Shown here in pieces: positions 7,487 to 16,012 of a stretch of DNA of 38,237 nucleotides. Both the position numbers and the translations under genes were made by a program. The notes beneath the pieces are model-generated. The model did no database searches and had not been told where the DNA came from. It saw nothing but the letters and a program-made list of their open reading frames with translations. The first letter of the stretch is position 1, and each line of letters starts with the position of its first letter. This stretch comes from CAYGBW01 sp964348185 (GTDB taxonomy: Bacteria > Desulfobacterota > BSN033 > WVXP01): assembly GCA_964348185.1 (NCBI GenBank), contig CAYGBW010000039.1, positions 1 through 38,237 of the forward strand, written 5' to 3'.

Positions 7487-8690
7487 AAATAGGAAGGAAA
7501 ATGGAGAGGAGTATGGAACCGATAACCCCTCCAATGAACACAATCAAAACAGGTTCAACCAGACTGGTCAGAGCCGCAATGGTCGACTCTATCTGCTGTT
7601 CATAAAAGCCGGACACCCGACTCAGCATCTTGTCCAGGGCTCCTGATTCTTCCCCGGTCGATGCCATCTGAATGATCATCTCTGGAAAAATCTCATCTCT
7701 CGCCCTCAGAGCCTCTGCAAAACTGCTTCCCCTCTCGATGGCAGTTGAGGAATCCCGGATAGCCCTTTCTAGGAAGGAATTTCCAGCCGTTTCAGCAACC
7801 AGATCCAAAGACGCAAGGATGGGGACACCACTATTGATCAGGACCCCAAGGGTCCGTGCAAATTTGACCAGGGCAAACTTGCGCAGGAGAGACCCAAAAA
7901 GCGGGATCTTGAGTTTGTACTGATCAAAGGCATATCGACCCGGTCCACTTCGCAGAATCAGCAGCCCGATGATGCCAGCAGCCAAAGCGGCCAGAAAGAA
8001 GACCAGGGCATACTCCCGCGTTGTCGAGCTGATGGATAGCAGCATCCGCGTCGGCCCCGGTAATCTTGCGCCCAAGCCGCCATAGATCCTCTGGAAAACG
8101 GGCACCACCTGAACCACCAGGAAGACCACCGCGGCAAAGGTGAAGAAGATCAAGAAGGAGGGATACGTCATTGCCCCGACCAGCTTCCGTCTCAAGTCGG
8201 CCATCTTTTCGAGATAGTTGGTGAGTTGACTGAGCGTCTGATCCAGCCGTCCGCTGACCTCTCCTGCTCTTACCATGTTGACGAAGAGGCTACTGAAGAC
8301 CGTTGGATGCCTGGCGAGTGCATCATGGAGCGTACTTCCCTCCTCCACCTCGGTGCTCACCGCGTCGATAACGCCTCTGAATCTCCGATTTTCAATCTCC
8401 TTCCTGAAACTCTGGAGACACCGCAGTAGGGGGAGGCCGGCCTCAACCATGGCCGACAGCTGACTGGAGAAAAGGAGAATCTCATCGAGTTTGATTCTCG
8501 GCTGGAGGAGACTGATATTGAGGGATGACCTGCTCCGTGAGGGTTTGTCCGTCTTCTCTTCCCGGAGGCTGAGAGCGATCAGGTTGCGCTGATGGAGGAT
8601 CTCCATCAACTGGTTTTCATCTGCCGCATCCAGGTATCCTCTGACGTCTTCACCGCTCTCATGTTTGGCTCTATATGCATAGATTGGCAT
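7461..8690 (-). CDS. Inner-membrane platform protein (MshG/PilC/GspF family)
   Basis: This 409-residue polytopic protein has two T2SSF repeats (about 70-192 and 272-395). Membrane segments are predicted near 169-195, 217-240 and 375-402. The N-terminus MPIYAYRA is typical of PilC/GspF proteins. These form the cytoplasmic-membrane platform that the assembly ATPase drives to add pilin subunits. It is the last gene of the MSHA-like operon, 36 bp after the ATPase gene, with a GC-rich stem-loop in the gap and AGGTGAGGT before the ATG. Its 3' end overlaps the convergent kinase gene by 26 bp. The gene order (secretin, ATPase, platform) matches mshL-mshE-mshG, though a type II secretion role cannot be excluded from this gene alone. 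Confidence 0.92.
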   Translation of the reverse strand: MPIYAYRAKHESGEDVRGYLDAADENQLMEILHQRNLIALSLREEKTDKPSRSRSSLNISLLQPRIKLDEILLFSSQLSAMVEAGLPLLRCLQSFRKEIENRRFRGVIDAVSTEVEEGSTLHDALARHPTVFSSLFVNMVRAGEVSGRLDQTLSQLTNYLEKMADLRRKLVGAMTYPSFLIFFTFAAVVFLVVQVVPVFQRIYGGLGARLPGPTRMLLSISSTTREYALVFFLAALAAGIIGLLILRSGPGRYAFDQYKLKIPLFGSLLRKFALVKFARTLGVLINSGVPILASLDLVAETAGNSFLERAIRDSSTAIERGSSFAEALRARDEIFPEMIIQMASTGEESGALDKMLSRVSGFYEQQIESTIAALTSLVEPVLIVFIGGVIGSILLSIFLPIFKMGGAFR

Positions 8691-8705
8691 ATGGCGACCT
8701 CACCT

Positions 8706-8720
8706 GGGGGGTCAGCCCCC
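8706..8720 (-). other. GC-rich stem-loop between the ATPase and platform genes
   Basis: GGGGG and CCCCC arms enclose a 5-base loop in the 36-bp gap. It lies just upstream of the ribosome binding site of the platform gene and after the ATPase stop codon. It may limit downstream translation or stabilise upstream mRNA. The ATPase is a hexamer and the platform is needed in fewer copies, so a stoichiometry role is plausible but unproven. Confidence 0.5.
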
Positions 8721-8726
8721 GACCTT

Positions 8727-10490
8727 TCAATCGTCCTCGATGGTGACTCTCATCACCTCTTCGATCGTGGTAACCCCCTCCGTGACCTTTTGAATCCCAT
8801 TCTGCCTGAGGGTGACCATTCCCAGCTCAATAGCCCTCTGTTTGATCGCTTCGCCATCGGCCCCCTTGAGCACGAGATTTCGAATCGGCTGCTTCATCTC
8901 CAGCATCTCACAGATAGCAACGCGACCGAAGTACCCCGTTCCTTTGCACATGGAACACCCTTTTCCCCGATGGAATACGATATCCTCGCCTTCCGTCAGA
9001 TCCAGGCTTGAGAGCATCACCCGCTTTGGTTTGTAGGCCTCTCTGCAGTGGGGACAGATCCTCCTCACCAGTCTCTGAGCCACGGCCAGATTGAGGGAAG
9101 AGGAGGCCAAGAACGGCTCGATACCCATGTTAACCAAGCGTGTTATGGTTCCCGCAGCATCATTGGTGTGGAGCGTACTGAAAACCAGGTGGCCGGTCAG
9201 AGCGGACCGGATCCCCATCTCGGCGGTTTCCAGATCTCGGATTTCTCCAATCATGATGATGTCCGGGTCCTGTCGCAGGATGTGTCGGAGACCATTGGCA
9301 AAGGTCAAACCGATCTTCGGATTGGCCTGAACCTGGTAGACGCCGTTAATCTGGTATTCCACGGGCTCTTCTACGGTCACGATATTGATCTCTGGAGACT
9401 TGATAGCGGAAAGGGCTGAATAGAGGGTGGTCGTCTTCCCACTTCCCGTGGGACCTGTGAGAAGAATCATCCCATGGGGTCTGGCGATGTGTCTCTTGAA
9501 GATCTGGAGGTCCCTCTCATCAAACCCGAGTCTATCCAGGTCCAGGGAGAGGGCCCCCTTCTCCAGGAGGCGCATAACCACCTTCTCGCCAAAGATCGTT
9601 GGCAGGGTTGAGACCCTCAGGTCCACCTCCCGGTGTCGAATGCTGATGGTAAATCGGCCATCCTGGGGAAGACGTCTCTCAGCGATGTCCATGTCAGCCA
9701 TGATTTTGATTCGAGAGACAATGGCCATATGGAGTTCCTTGGCCGGAGAGATGATGTCGTGCAGAATCCCGTCGATTCGGTACCGGATATTGAGTCGCTT
9801 CTCCTGGGGTTCTACGTGAATATCGCTACCCCGCTCGTTAATTGCATTGGCAATGATGTAGTCCACCAGCCTGACAATCGGAGCCGCTTCGCTCTGCTCT
9901 TTCAACCGCTCGAGAGCGATGTCCCGGTCTGCGGTCGAATCCTTTTTGAGCTCCACATGGGTTTCAGAAAGCTCTCCCAGGACATCCTCCAGGCTCTCTT
10001 CCCTGCTCCCGCTCGCATAGAATCGCTCGATAAGGACTTTTGCCCCTTCTTTGGAAATGATCGCCGTGTTGATCCGGTGCTGAGTGAGGGCCCTGAGATC
10101 GTCAATGGCGATGATGTCAAAGGGGTTGGCCATGGCCACATCGATCACATTGTCGTGGGCAGCCAGGGGAACAACCATGTACTGCCGGGCCACCCGCTCG
10201 GGGATCATTCTCATTAGCTCAGGGGCGATGTGGTTTACCGTCTCAGCAGAAACATGATCGATGTTGAGCTGCCATGCCAAGGCTTCAAGGACCGCCTTTT
10301 CCGAGGCAAAGCCCATGTCGATCAAAACATCGCCCAGGAGCCCCCCCCGCTCCCTCTGTCGCTGGAGGGCCCTTTCCAGTTGTCGATCCGTAATGACACG
10401 ATTCTCGACAAGCAGGGTGCCAAGCGACTTGTAGTCCAGGGTGTAGCTCTTGGTCTGTGTGAATTCGCCGCTGTTCGTCAACCCTTCCAA
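8727..10490 (-). CDS. Pilus assembly ATPase (MshE/PilB/GspE family)
   Basis: The 587-residue protein has an N-terminal MshEN-type region (about 20-155). There, two 24-residue motifs (22-45 and 51-74) lie exactly 5 residues apart, as in the c-di-GMP-binding domain of MshE. The T2SSE core follows, with Walker A GPTGSGKT (346-353), Asp box, Walker B IIMIGEIRD (about 411-419), a His box and a zinc-binding tetracysteine (C479, C482, C512, C515). The first position of both 24-residue motifs, usually Arg, is Ser22 and Leu51, and Gly10 of motif 1 is Arg31. Ligand binding may therefore be altered. The start is TTG at 10490, with GAGAGGG 5 bases upstream and no nearby ATG. It powers extension of the pilus built by its operon. 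Confidence 0.93.
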   Translation of the reverse strand: MEGLTNSGEFTQTKSYTLDYKSLGTLLVENRVITDRQLERALQRQRERGGLLGDVLIDMGFASEKAVLEALAWQLNIDHVSAETVNHIAPELMRMIPERVARQYMVVPLAAHDNVIDVAMANPFDIIAIDDLRALTQHRINTAIISKEGAKVLIERFYASGSREESLEDVLGELSETHVELKKDSTADRDIALERLKEQSEAAPIVRLVDYIIANAINERGSDIHVEPQEKRLNIRYRIDGILHDIISPAKELHMAIVSRIKIMADMDIAERRLPQDGRFTISIRHREVDLRVSTLPTIFGEKVVMRLLEKGALSLDLDRLGFDERDLQIFKRHIARPHGMILLTGPTGSGKTTTLYSALSAIKSPEINIVTVEEPVEYQINGVYQVQANPKIGLTFANGLRHILRQDPDIIMIGEIRDLETAEMGIRSALTGHLVFSTLHTNDAAGTITRLVNMGIEPFLASSSLNLAVAQRLVRRICPHCREAYKPKRVMLSSLDLTEGEDIVFHRGKGCSMCKGTGYFGRVAICEMLEMKQPIRNLVLKGADGEAIKQRAIELGMVTLRQNGIQKVTEGVTTIEEVMRVTIEDD

Positions 10491-10500
10491 TGAAACCCTC

Positions 10501-11916
10501 TCAACTCGCCTCTGAGGTCACGACATGGGGGGTGATGAAAATCATGGTCTCGTCAAACTCCTTGGCCTCTGTCTTGCTTCGAAACAGGACGCCCACAATC
10601 GGTATTTTAGAAAGAAACGGAACCGACTGACGGGCCTTTCTCTCTTCGGTGAAGACCAGGCCTCCAATGACCATGGTTTGTCCATCGCGCACCCTGACCT
10701 GAGAGGTGGCATTCCGTTTATTAATGGTGAAGAAGGGCTGGCCCTGAATGACGACATTCTCCCCGATGGTACTCCGCTCGATCTTGACCACCATCACGAT
10801 GTTTCCGTCCTGAGTGATCTGAGGGGTGATGTTGAGGAGCGTTCCGATGTCCTCCTGGGCCACCTCCACCTGGCCGGTCTCAGGATCAAGCCCTTGAGGC
10901 ACTGGCACCTGTTGGCCCACCAGGATTTCAGCATTTTCATTCTCTACAACCTGGATACTCGGCTTTGAGACGAGCTTGAGCTTGCCTTTGGCTTCCATTG
11001 CCTGAAGCTCAATATCAAGGCTGAGCTTGTCCAAAACGGTCAATCCAATCGTTCCGACCGGTTCAAAATCACCAAGAATCGGAAGATTCACACCCAGATT
11101 CTGGGGGGTGCCGAGGAGGCTTCCTGTCGGGTCACCGCGGCGTCCCCCAATGGCCGTCGTCCGGTCACCGGACGTGTTCTCATATAGTCCCCCCCACTGA
11201 ATCCCCAGGGCGAAGGAGTCAGCGTGGTTGATCTCCACGACTCGGGCTTCGATTCTCACCTGTGCAGGAGGCCTGTCAAGGCGTTTCGCCACGGCCTCGA
11301 TCTCTTGGAGATTGTCCTCCACGTCGGTCACCAGCAGGGTATTACTCTCTCCCAGAAGCTGAATATTTGCCCCCCGGTCAACCCCTTTCTCCTTCTGGTG
11401 GCTGAGCAGAGGCTCGAGGACATCTTTCAGCTCTTTCCCCTTCCCCTTCCTGGCGGAGATGCTGTCGCCGATGTAGTCGAGATCGATTTCCCGGGTTCGG
11501 AGCGGTTTGTTGAGTTTCCGGGCCTGCTTCAGCTGTTGTTGAGCGCGGTAGATTTCAAGTTCATCCTGCAGTCCCGATCTTATGGCCGTCAGTTCATCAA
11601 CTCGGATGACGTTATCCTCGATAACATAGCCCAGGCCGCTGCTTTTGAGGATCGCGTTAAAACCCGCCCTGAGAGTTGTTTTTTCGATTTGATAGGACAT
11701 CCGTCCTTCTACCCCTTTTCCGATCACGATATTTAGGTCGTATTCCTCGGCAATCACCCGCAAGACATCCCGAATATCCGCGTCTCTGACCCTGATGGAG
11801 AGCGGCTTTTCGCTGGACAGGAGATCCGCTGCCCTCGCCGGCCCATAGGGCATGAAAATGGCGAAAACCAGGGCCACAGACAAAAGGGCGCGAGTGACGG
11901 TCAAATGCCTCATCAT
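10501..11916 (-). CDS. MSHA-type pilus secretin (MshL/PilQ-like)
   Basis: This 471-residue protein has a signal peptide ending near AARA/ADLL (about residue 29), an STN/N0-type domain (about 38-110), a second N-domain (about 150-215) with the RLDRPPAQVRIEARVVE junction, and a C-terminal secretin beta-domain (about 210-468). The end has the usual VPFLSKIPIVGVLFRSK motif. It forms the outer-membrane gate for the pilus. At 471 residues it is half the length of the other secretin in this window and lacks AMIN domains. That fits MshL and GspD-like short secretins rather than PilQ. The ATG at 11916 overlaps the upstream stop by 4 bp (ATGA); a second ATG follows directly. Confidence 0.88.
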   Translation of the reverse strand: MMRHLTVTRALLSVALVFAIFMPYGPARAADLLSSEKPLSIRVRDADIRDVLRVIAEEYDLNIVIGKGVEGRMSYQIEKTTLRAGFNAILKSSGLGYVIEDNVIRVDELTAIRSGLQDELEIYRAQQQLKQARKLNKPLRTREIDLDYIGDSISARKGKGKELKDVLEPLLSHQKEKGVDRGANIQLLGESNTLLVTDVEDNLQEIEAVAKRLDRPPAQVRIEARVVEINHADSFALGIQWGGLYENTSGDRTTAIGGRRGDPTGSLLGTPQNLGVNLPILGDFEPVGTIGLTVLDKLSLDIELQAMEAKGKLKLVSKPSIQVVENENAEILVGQQVPVPQGLDPETGQVEVAQEDIGTLLNITPQITQDGNIVMVVKIERSTIGENVVIQGQPFFTINKRNATSQVRVRDGQTMVIGGLVFTEERKARQSVPFLSKIPIVGVLFRSKTEAKEFDETMIFITPHVVTSEAS

Positions 11917-12824
11917 TTACCCTCCCGTTTTTTCAGAGGGGTTGAATCTTCCAGGTATAGAGGATACCTCTTGGCTCCCTCTGCAATGATCACATGGTCA
12001 TCTTCAATCTGCTCGAGTCTTTGTCTGTGGATCACTTCCCCCAGCCTCAGGGGCTTGTCATTGATGATGGCGACTCTGCGTCCTCCAACCTCCAAGATGC
12101 CCTTTAAAACCAGTTTTGGCCGGTTGCGCTTCCGCCTGGCCACGTTGATTTTCTTCGGTTTTTCAACCACGGGCACAACTTGGACCTCTTTTTTCGGCGA
12201 GAAGGGATCTCGATCCAGAGCAATCAGATCCCTATTCATGGCTGGGAGAATCACCTTTTCAGAGGATTCTCCCGTCCCAACAACCCCGTCGTCTTTCAAT
12301 TCAAAAATACTCAAAGTGAACTGGAGACGATGCATCGCGGGGTCCTTCTTGTCCGTCTCGATCCGGAGCCCGTTGAGACTCAAACGCAATCCATTCTCCA
12401 TTCGGTGAACGAAACTGACCAGCGCAGGGTAGGCGGCCTTCGTCTCAATGAGAAAGGGGTAGAGTCGATATTCTGAAGTGTCCTCTTCTTCGAGAGGTTT
12501 CACCGCCACGAATTGGATATCCATCTGGTTGCCCATTCTATTGATCTGCTCCAGAAGGTCTGGGATACCCTTTTGGGGAGAGAGGTTACGTTTCTTGAAG
12601 AAATTGATGTCCATGGGCATCGCGTCTTTGAGTCCGGTTCCGATTGCTTTCTGCCCCCCTGCGGGGAAAGCCCCTTCAACCTGAGCCTCCAGAAAAGCTC
12701 GAATCTTCGCAACTCGCCCGGCCTGTCTATTAATCGGGCGGTAGACGGTCATCAACAAGAACACCCCCGGGAGAATGACAATTGTCGCCAGGATGGCGAC
12801 CATATTGCGAAAGGACAATGCCAT
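11913..12824 (-). CDS. PilO-PilP-like fusion protein of the MSHA-like pilus
   Basis: This 303-residue protein has one N-terminal membrane helix (about 7-27) and a PilO/MshJ-like periplasmic region (about 60-180; helical, then a ferredoxin-like fold by pattern). A linker containing DPFSPKK follows, then a basic segment and a C-terminal domain (about 232-295) resembling the PilP/GspC HR domain (KGILEVGGRRVAIIND, LGEVI, a final VIIAEGAKRYPLYL strand). PilP/GspC domains link the inner-membrane complex to the secretin N0 domain. In the second locus of this window the two activities are separate genes (pilO, pilP). This gene lies between the pilN-like and secretin genes, as expected for a fused PilO and PilP. 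The domain assignment is by pattern only. Confidence 0.75.
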   Translation of the reverse strand: MALSFRNMVAILATIVILPGVFLLMTVYRPINRQAGRVAKIRAFLEAQVEGAFPAGGQKAIGTGLKDAMPMDINFFKKRNLSPQKGIPDLLEQINRMGNQMDIQFVAVKPLEEEDTSEYRLYPFLIETKAAYPALVSFVHRMENGLRLSLNGLRIETDKKDPAMHRLQFTLSIFELKDDGVVGTGESSEKVILPAMNRDLIALDRDPFSPKKEVQVVPVVEKPKKINVARRKRNRPKLVLKGILEVGGRRVAIINDKPLRLGEVIHRQRLEQIEDDHVIIAEGAKRYPLYLEDSTPLKKREGK

Positions 12825-12826
12825 AG

Positions 12827-13477
12827 CTATCCCTTCTTGGGCTCCTCCCGGAACCGCCCGCTCAGTTCAAACTCCATGAATTCCCGATCCCGCCTTCTTA
12901 CCCGCTGGGTGTAGACCAGGGCAATGGGTTCAAAATCCCGGTTAAAGGCCCGAGATTCGTTGAGGTTCATGATGAGGCGAGCGATGTGATCGAGAGAGTC
13001 CTTTCCTGGATCTCTTAGGGTTTCCCCTTTGATGAGCAAGACGGTTTCTTTCACCTTCTTTAGCGGTCTCTTTCGGTCTGGGGTCTTCTCAACCGTCCCT
13101 AGGCTTAAATGGGTCAAATGGATGTCGTCGGGAATCAGTCGACTCAGTTCCACAAGCTTGTCCTTCCAGAGGATTCGCTGACCTTCTAATCGGACAAGGA
13201 CCGCCTCTATTCCCGATTTCTGGCTTTGGCCCTCCTTAAGATCATTGAGGACCTGACGCAGGGTCATTATCTGCTTCTGGTCCCCTCTCATCCTCCGCTT
13301 GAGTGTCGTGACCTTTCCCAAATACAGATACGTATAGCCCAGGACAATCAGCGCGATCATCCCCACAAAAATGAATAGAGGCAGACGGCTAGGAGAAGGC
13401 TCTTTCGGAAGGGCATTTGCGGTTTTGATGGCCTTGGCCCTTCTGCTGGGTTTGTAAATGTTAATCTGGAACTTCAC
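12827..13477 (-). CDS. PilN-like inner-membrane assembly protein
   Basis: This 216-residue bitopic protein opens with MKFQINIYKPSRRAK, the short cytoplasmic PilN-type segment that binds PilM (family pattern xINLxP). A transmembrane helix (about 33-54), a coiled coil (about 55-110) and a periplasmic alpha/beta domain follow. The start is GTG at 13477, inside a 4-bp GTGA overlap with the pilM-like stop. With its neighbours it should form the PilM-N-O-P type alignment complex. It is longer than PilN at 26648 (179 residues) because of a Lys-rich insert near 145-165. It could be named MshI/J-like, but the family name is uncertain. Confidence 0.78.
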   Translation of the reverse strand: MKFQINIYKPSRRAKAIKTANALPKEPSPSRLPLFIFVGMIALIVLGYTYLYLGKVTTLKRRMRGDQKQIMTLRQVLNDLKEGQSQKSGIEAVLVRLEGQRILWKDKLVELSRLIPDDIHLTHLSLGTVEKTPDRKRPLKKVKETVLLIKGETLRDPGKDSLDHIARLIMNLNESRAFNRDFEPIALVYTQRVRRRDREFMEFELSGRFREEPKKG

Positions 13478-14688
13478 TTGTGCTCCCTCAAGGCAAGGCC
13501 TACGGCCAATGCAAACTGACTGGCAGGACCGGGAAGAGAGACGTTCCGGGATTCGATCCGTTTGAAAGGATCAAGGACCCTTACAGGGAGTCCAAGGTCT
13601 TCCTCCAGGTACTCGGCAAATCCTTCTATCTGGGCACTTCCGCCAGTCAATACGATCTGGCTAAAGCCTTTGGTTCTTGTCTGATTCTCATAGTAGGTCA
13701 AGGACCTTCGAACCTCCTTGAGCAGCGCATCAAGGGAGGGTCTGATGATTTCGACCAGGCTCCCGGAGGCTCCTCCACCCTTTGGAGAGGGCATCTCCCC
13801 CCGCTTGTATCGTTCGGCTTCATCATAGGGCAGGACGAGATTCCGCTGAATATCACGGGTGAAATCATTTCCTGAGATCATGAGGTTTCGGACAAAATAC
13901 TGGCCAGTCTCGCTGTAAATGCAGAGGGTTGTGTTACGACCCCCTACGTCGAGGACACTGATGCATTCATCCTCTCCAACTTCCTCATTGAAAAGGAAGG
14001 CATTCATCACTGCCAGGGGATTGACGTCCACCAGAACCGGAGTGATGTTGGCCTGGTGAAGCATTTCAATATGCTCCTGAACATGTCCTTTGATCACAGC
14101 CACGAGGATCAAGCGGATTTTCCGGGAAGATCGGTCGAACCCAAGAACCTGATAGTCTATCTGTACTTCTTTGATATCAAAGGGAATGTAGTTTCTGGCC
14201 CACAGATTGATAGAAGAGGACATCTCCTTGGCTGACATCTTCGGGAGTTCGACCTGTCGGATCGCCGTGGCAACGCCACCCACTGAGGTGACAATTTTGG
14301 CTCTATGAGAGGCAATGCTCTCCCTGATTCTCTTGATAGCGCCGATTTTGGCACTGGTGCCGTTCTCACCCTCTAGGCTGTGGTTCACCGGGGAAATCTC
14401 AACCGCTTCGGCCTGAAGGAGTTGAACCCGATTGAATCCTCTCTTTTCAAGGTGGACGCACTTGATGGTGTGAGATCCCACGTCTAGGCCGACGGTCCTT
14501 TTGGAGAACAGGGAAAAAGGCATACCCCTCTTGCCCTGTTTTTCGAAATGAAGGGCCGACTCAGGCGAGAGAGATGTCTTCTCATTCGCAATGGGAGCCG
14601 TCACATCAAGGGTCCTTCTCTCCCCTCGCATGACCTCAAGGAGTTGGTTCGTTGCGGCAATATCCCGTTTCTTTTGCTCATCTGTCAA
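13474..14688 (-). CDS. PilM-like actin-fold ATPase (MshI-like) with N-terminal extension
   Basis: This 404-residue protein contains a PilM/FtsA-type actin fold beginning at residue 65, with phosphate-1 motif TVGLDVGSHTIK, phosphate-2 motif VLDVGGRNTTL and adenosine motif IVLTGGSAQI. PilM binds the PilN cytoplasmic tail at the inner membrane. The TTG at 14688 overlaps the upstream stop by 4 bp (TTGA), which favours it, but the first 55 residues precede the normal PilM start. An internal ATG at 14523 (residue 56, MPFSLFSKRT) would give a normal 349-residue PilM, and a GAGGGG lies close upstream of it. Either start is possible. The extension is acidic and basic by turns with no membrane segment. 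Confidence 0.85.
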   Translation of the reverse strand: MTDEQKKRDIAATNQLLEVMRGERRTLDVTAPIANEKTSLSPESALHFEKQGKRGMPFSLFSKRTVGLDVGSHTIKCVHLEKRGFNRVQLLQAEAVEISPVNHSLEGENGTSAKIGAIKRIRESIASHRAKIVTSVGGVATAIRQVELPKMSAKEMSSSINLWARNYIPFDIKEVQIDYQVLGFDRSSRKIRLILVAVIKGHVQEHIEMLHQANITPVLVDVNPLAVMNAFLFNEEVGEDECISVLDVGGRNTTLCIYSETGQYFVRNLMISGNDFTRDIQRNLVLPYDEAERYKRGEMPSPKGGGASGSLVEIIRPSLDALLKEVRRSLTYYENQTRTKGFSQIVLTGGSAQIEGFAEYLEEDLGLPVRVLDPFKRIESRNVSLPGPASQFALAVGLALREHK

Positions 14689-15509
14689 ATCTGGCCACCC
14701 CCCGTCTGAGAAGCCAATCGCACCACGGTTGCGTCGACCTTCTCATTCCCTCGGATCATCATGGTCAACAGAGCGTGATGGCACAGGGTTATGATTTTTC
14801 GGGGATATCCCATGGAGTTCATGAAGACAGCCATGTGACCGTCGTCCGTGAAGAGGGAAGCCCCATGATTCAACCCTGCCACTTTCAGGCGATACTCTAT
14901 CAGTTTTCGTGTCTGAACCTCGTCGAGGGGGAAAAACTTCTGCGTCATGTTAACCCGATCCGTAAAGCTTTCCAGTTCCTTGATCCGCTCCAGGAATTCC
15001 ATCTGAGCGAAAAGAATCACCTGGAGAAGCTTGTATTCGTTGGTTTCATAGTTAAGAAGACTTCTCAACAGCTCGATGTGAGATCGGGAAAGCTTCTGTC
15101 CCTCATCGATGATCAGGACAATGGTTCTGGCCTCCTCCACCCCCATCCGGAACAGATACTGCTGAATCACCTCTCGATACTCGAACGTGCACCGTCTCGG
15201 CGGATCGATTTCAAACAGAGAAACCAGATTGTTGAAGAACTGAAAATCCGAACTGAACCCCGGGTCCAGAATATAGTGAAATCGATAGTAATCCGACTCT
15301 TGCTGGAACCTTTGCAGCAAAACGCGACTGAGCGTGGTCTTCCCCGTTCCCACCTCTCCCAGAATGAGGTTGAGCCCTCTTCTCAGACGAATGGAGATTT
15401 CCAGCTTCTGAAGGCAAGCCCCGTACTCATCTGAGAGATAGAAAAACCTTGGATCAGGGCTGTTGGAAAAGGGTTCCCTGTTTAGACCTAGAAGTCTGAA
15501 ATATTCCAT
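14685..15509 (-). CDS. ExeA/MshM-type AAA ATPase
   Basis: This 274-residue P-loop ATPase has Walker A GEVGTGKT (51-58), Walker B LIIDEGQ (about 132-138) and an N-terminus MEYFRLLGLNREPFS typical of ExeA/GspA/MshM. Such proteins help to place a secretin or pilus complex in the cell envelope. The often-present C-terminal peptidoglycan-binding domain is absent, as in MshM. The ATG at 15509 is chosen because families begin here; AAAGG lies only 3-4 bases upstream. An alternative TTG at 15527 adds six residues. It is the first gene of the MSHA-like operon, 187 nt downstream of the predicted sigma-54 start site. Confidence 0.88.
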   Translation of the reverse strand: MEYFRLLGLNREPFSNSPDPRFFYLSDEYGACLQKLEISIRLRRGLNLILGEVGTGKTTLSRVLLQRFQQESDYYRFHYILDPGFSSDFQFFNNLVSLFEIDPPRRCTFEYREVIQQYLFRMGVEEARTIVLIIDEGQKLSRSHIELLRSLLNYETNEYKLLQVILFAQMEFLERIKELESFTDRVNMTQKFFPLDEVQTRKLIEYRLKVAGLNHGASLFTDDGHMAVFMNSMGYPRKIITLCHHALLTMMIRGNEKVDATVVRLASQTGGGQI

Positions 15510-15706
15510 AAGCCTTTGATGAGACAACCGAGTCGCCCAGGAGAATGGGGATACACAGTTGGCGCCTCGGAAGCCAAGAGAGGTTCCCGCAAATTCATGC
15601 GATGCGTTCGGCGAGAGCGTGCTAAGGAATTATATCTAAGAACCACTCCCGACTCCAGAACACCCGCGCATCCCAGAGCGTTTGCAAATGAATCCGGATT
15701 AGAATT

Positions 15707-15723
15707 TGCAAGAAAAGTGCCAA
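15707..15723 (-). promoter_or_regulatory. Sigma-54 promoter of the MSHA-like operon
   Basis: The minus strand reads TTGGCACTTTTCTTGCA. GG and GC are 10 bases apart and the sequence matches the -24/-12 consensus at nearly every fixed position. Transcription should start near 15696, leaving a leader of about 187 nt before the AAA ATPase gene. Confidence 0.85.
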
Positions 15724-15983
15724 TTGCCTGAAGCTGCGCCGGGAAACCCGAGTCAAAAACCTGACCGATTCTCATTCAGTTTTGGCACGATCCTGGTCTG
15801 ATTTCGTCCATCCAGGGTCCAAATCACCGGGGGAAAACCGTCCATCAGAAACATGCCACCCCTGGGAGGTCTCTTGGAAAGACATCCCCTGAAGGCCCTT
15901 TCAGGGTGCACCCGGCAGACATGGATCTCTGGATCGTTTCAAGCCATCGAAAAACACAACCCTCAAGCCTCACATGAAACGAC

Positions 15984-16012
15984 TATATATAACGATTGTT
16001 CTGCGCTGTCAA
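15984..16012 (-). promoter_or_regulatory. Candidate sigma-70 promoter reading towards the MSHA-like operon
   Basis: On the minus strand TTGACA (16012-16007) is followed after 17 bases by TATATA (15989-15984). The -35 box is perfect and spacing ideal; the -10 matches at four of six. It could give a basal transcript through the sigma-54 promoter about 280 bases further on, or an uncharacterised small RNA. Confidence 0.5.

Noticed and set aside
15488..15775. 95-codon minus-strand frame upstream of the AAA ATPase
   Set aside because: It contains the sigma-54 promoter, overlaps the ATPase start, and has no family features or ribosome site.
15781..15798. TTGGCACG, a perfect -24 box on the plus strand towards mobA
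   Set aside because: The -12 position reads TGGT in place of TTGC, so the essential GC is missing.
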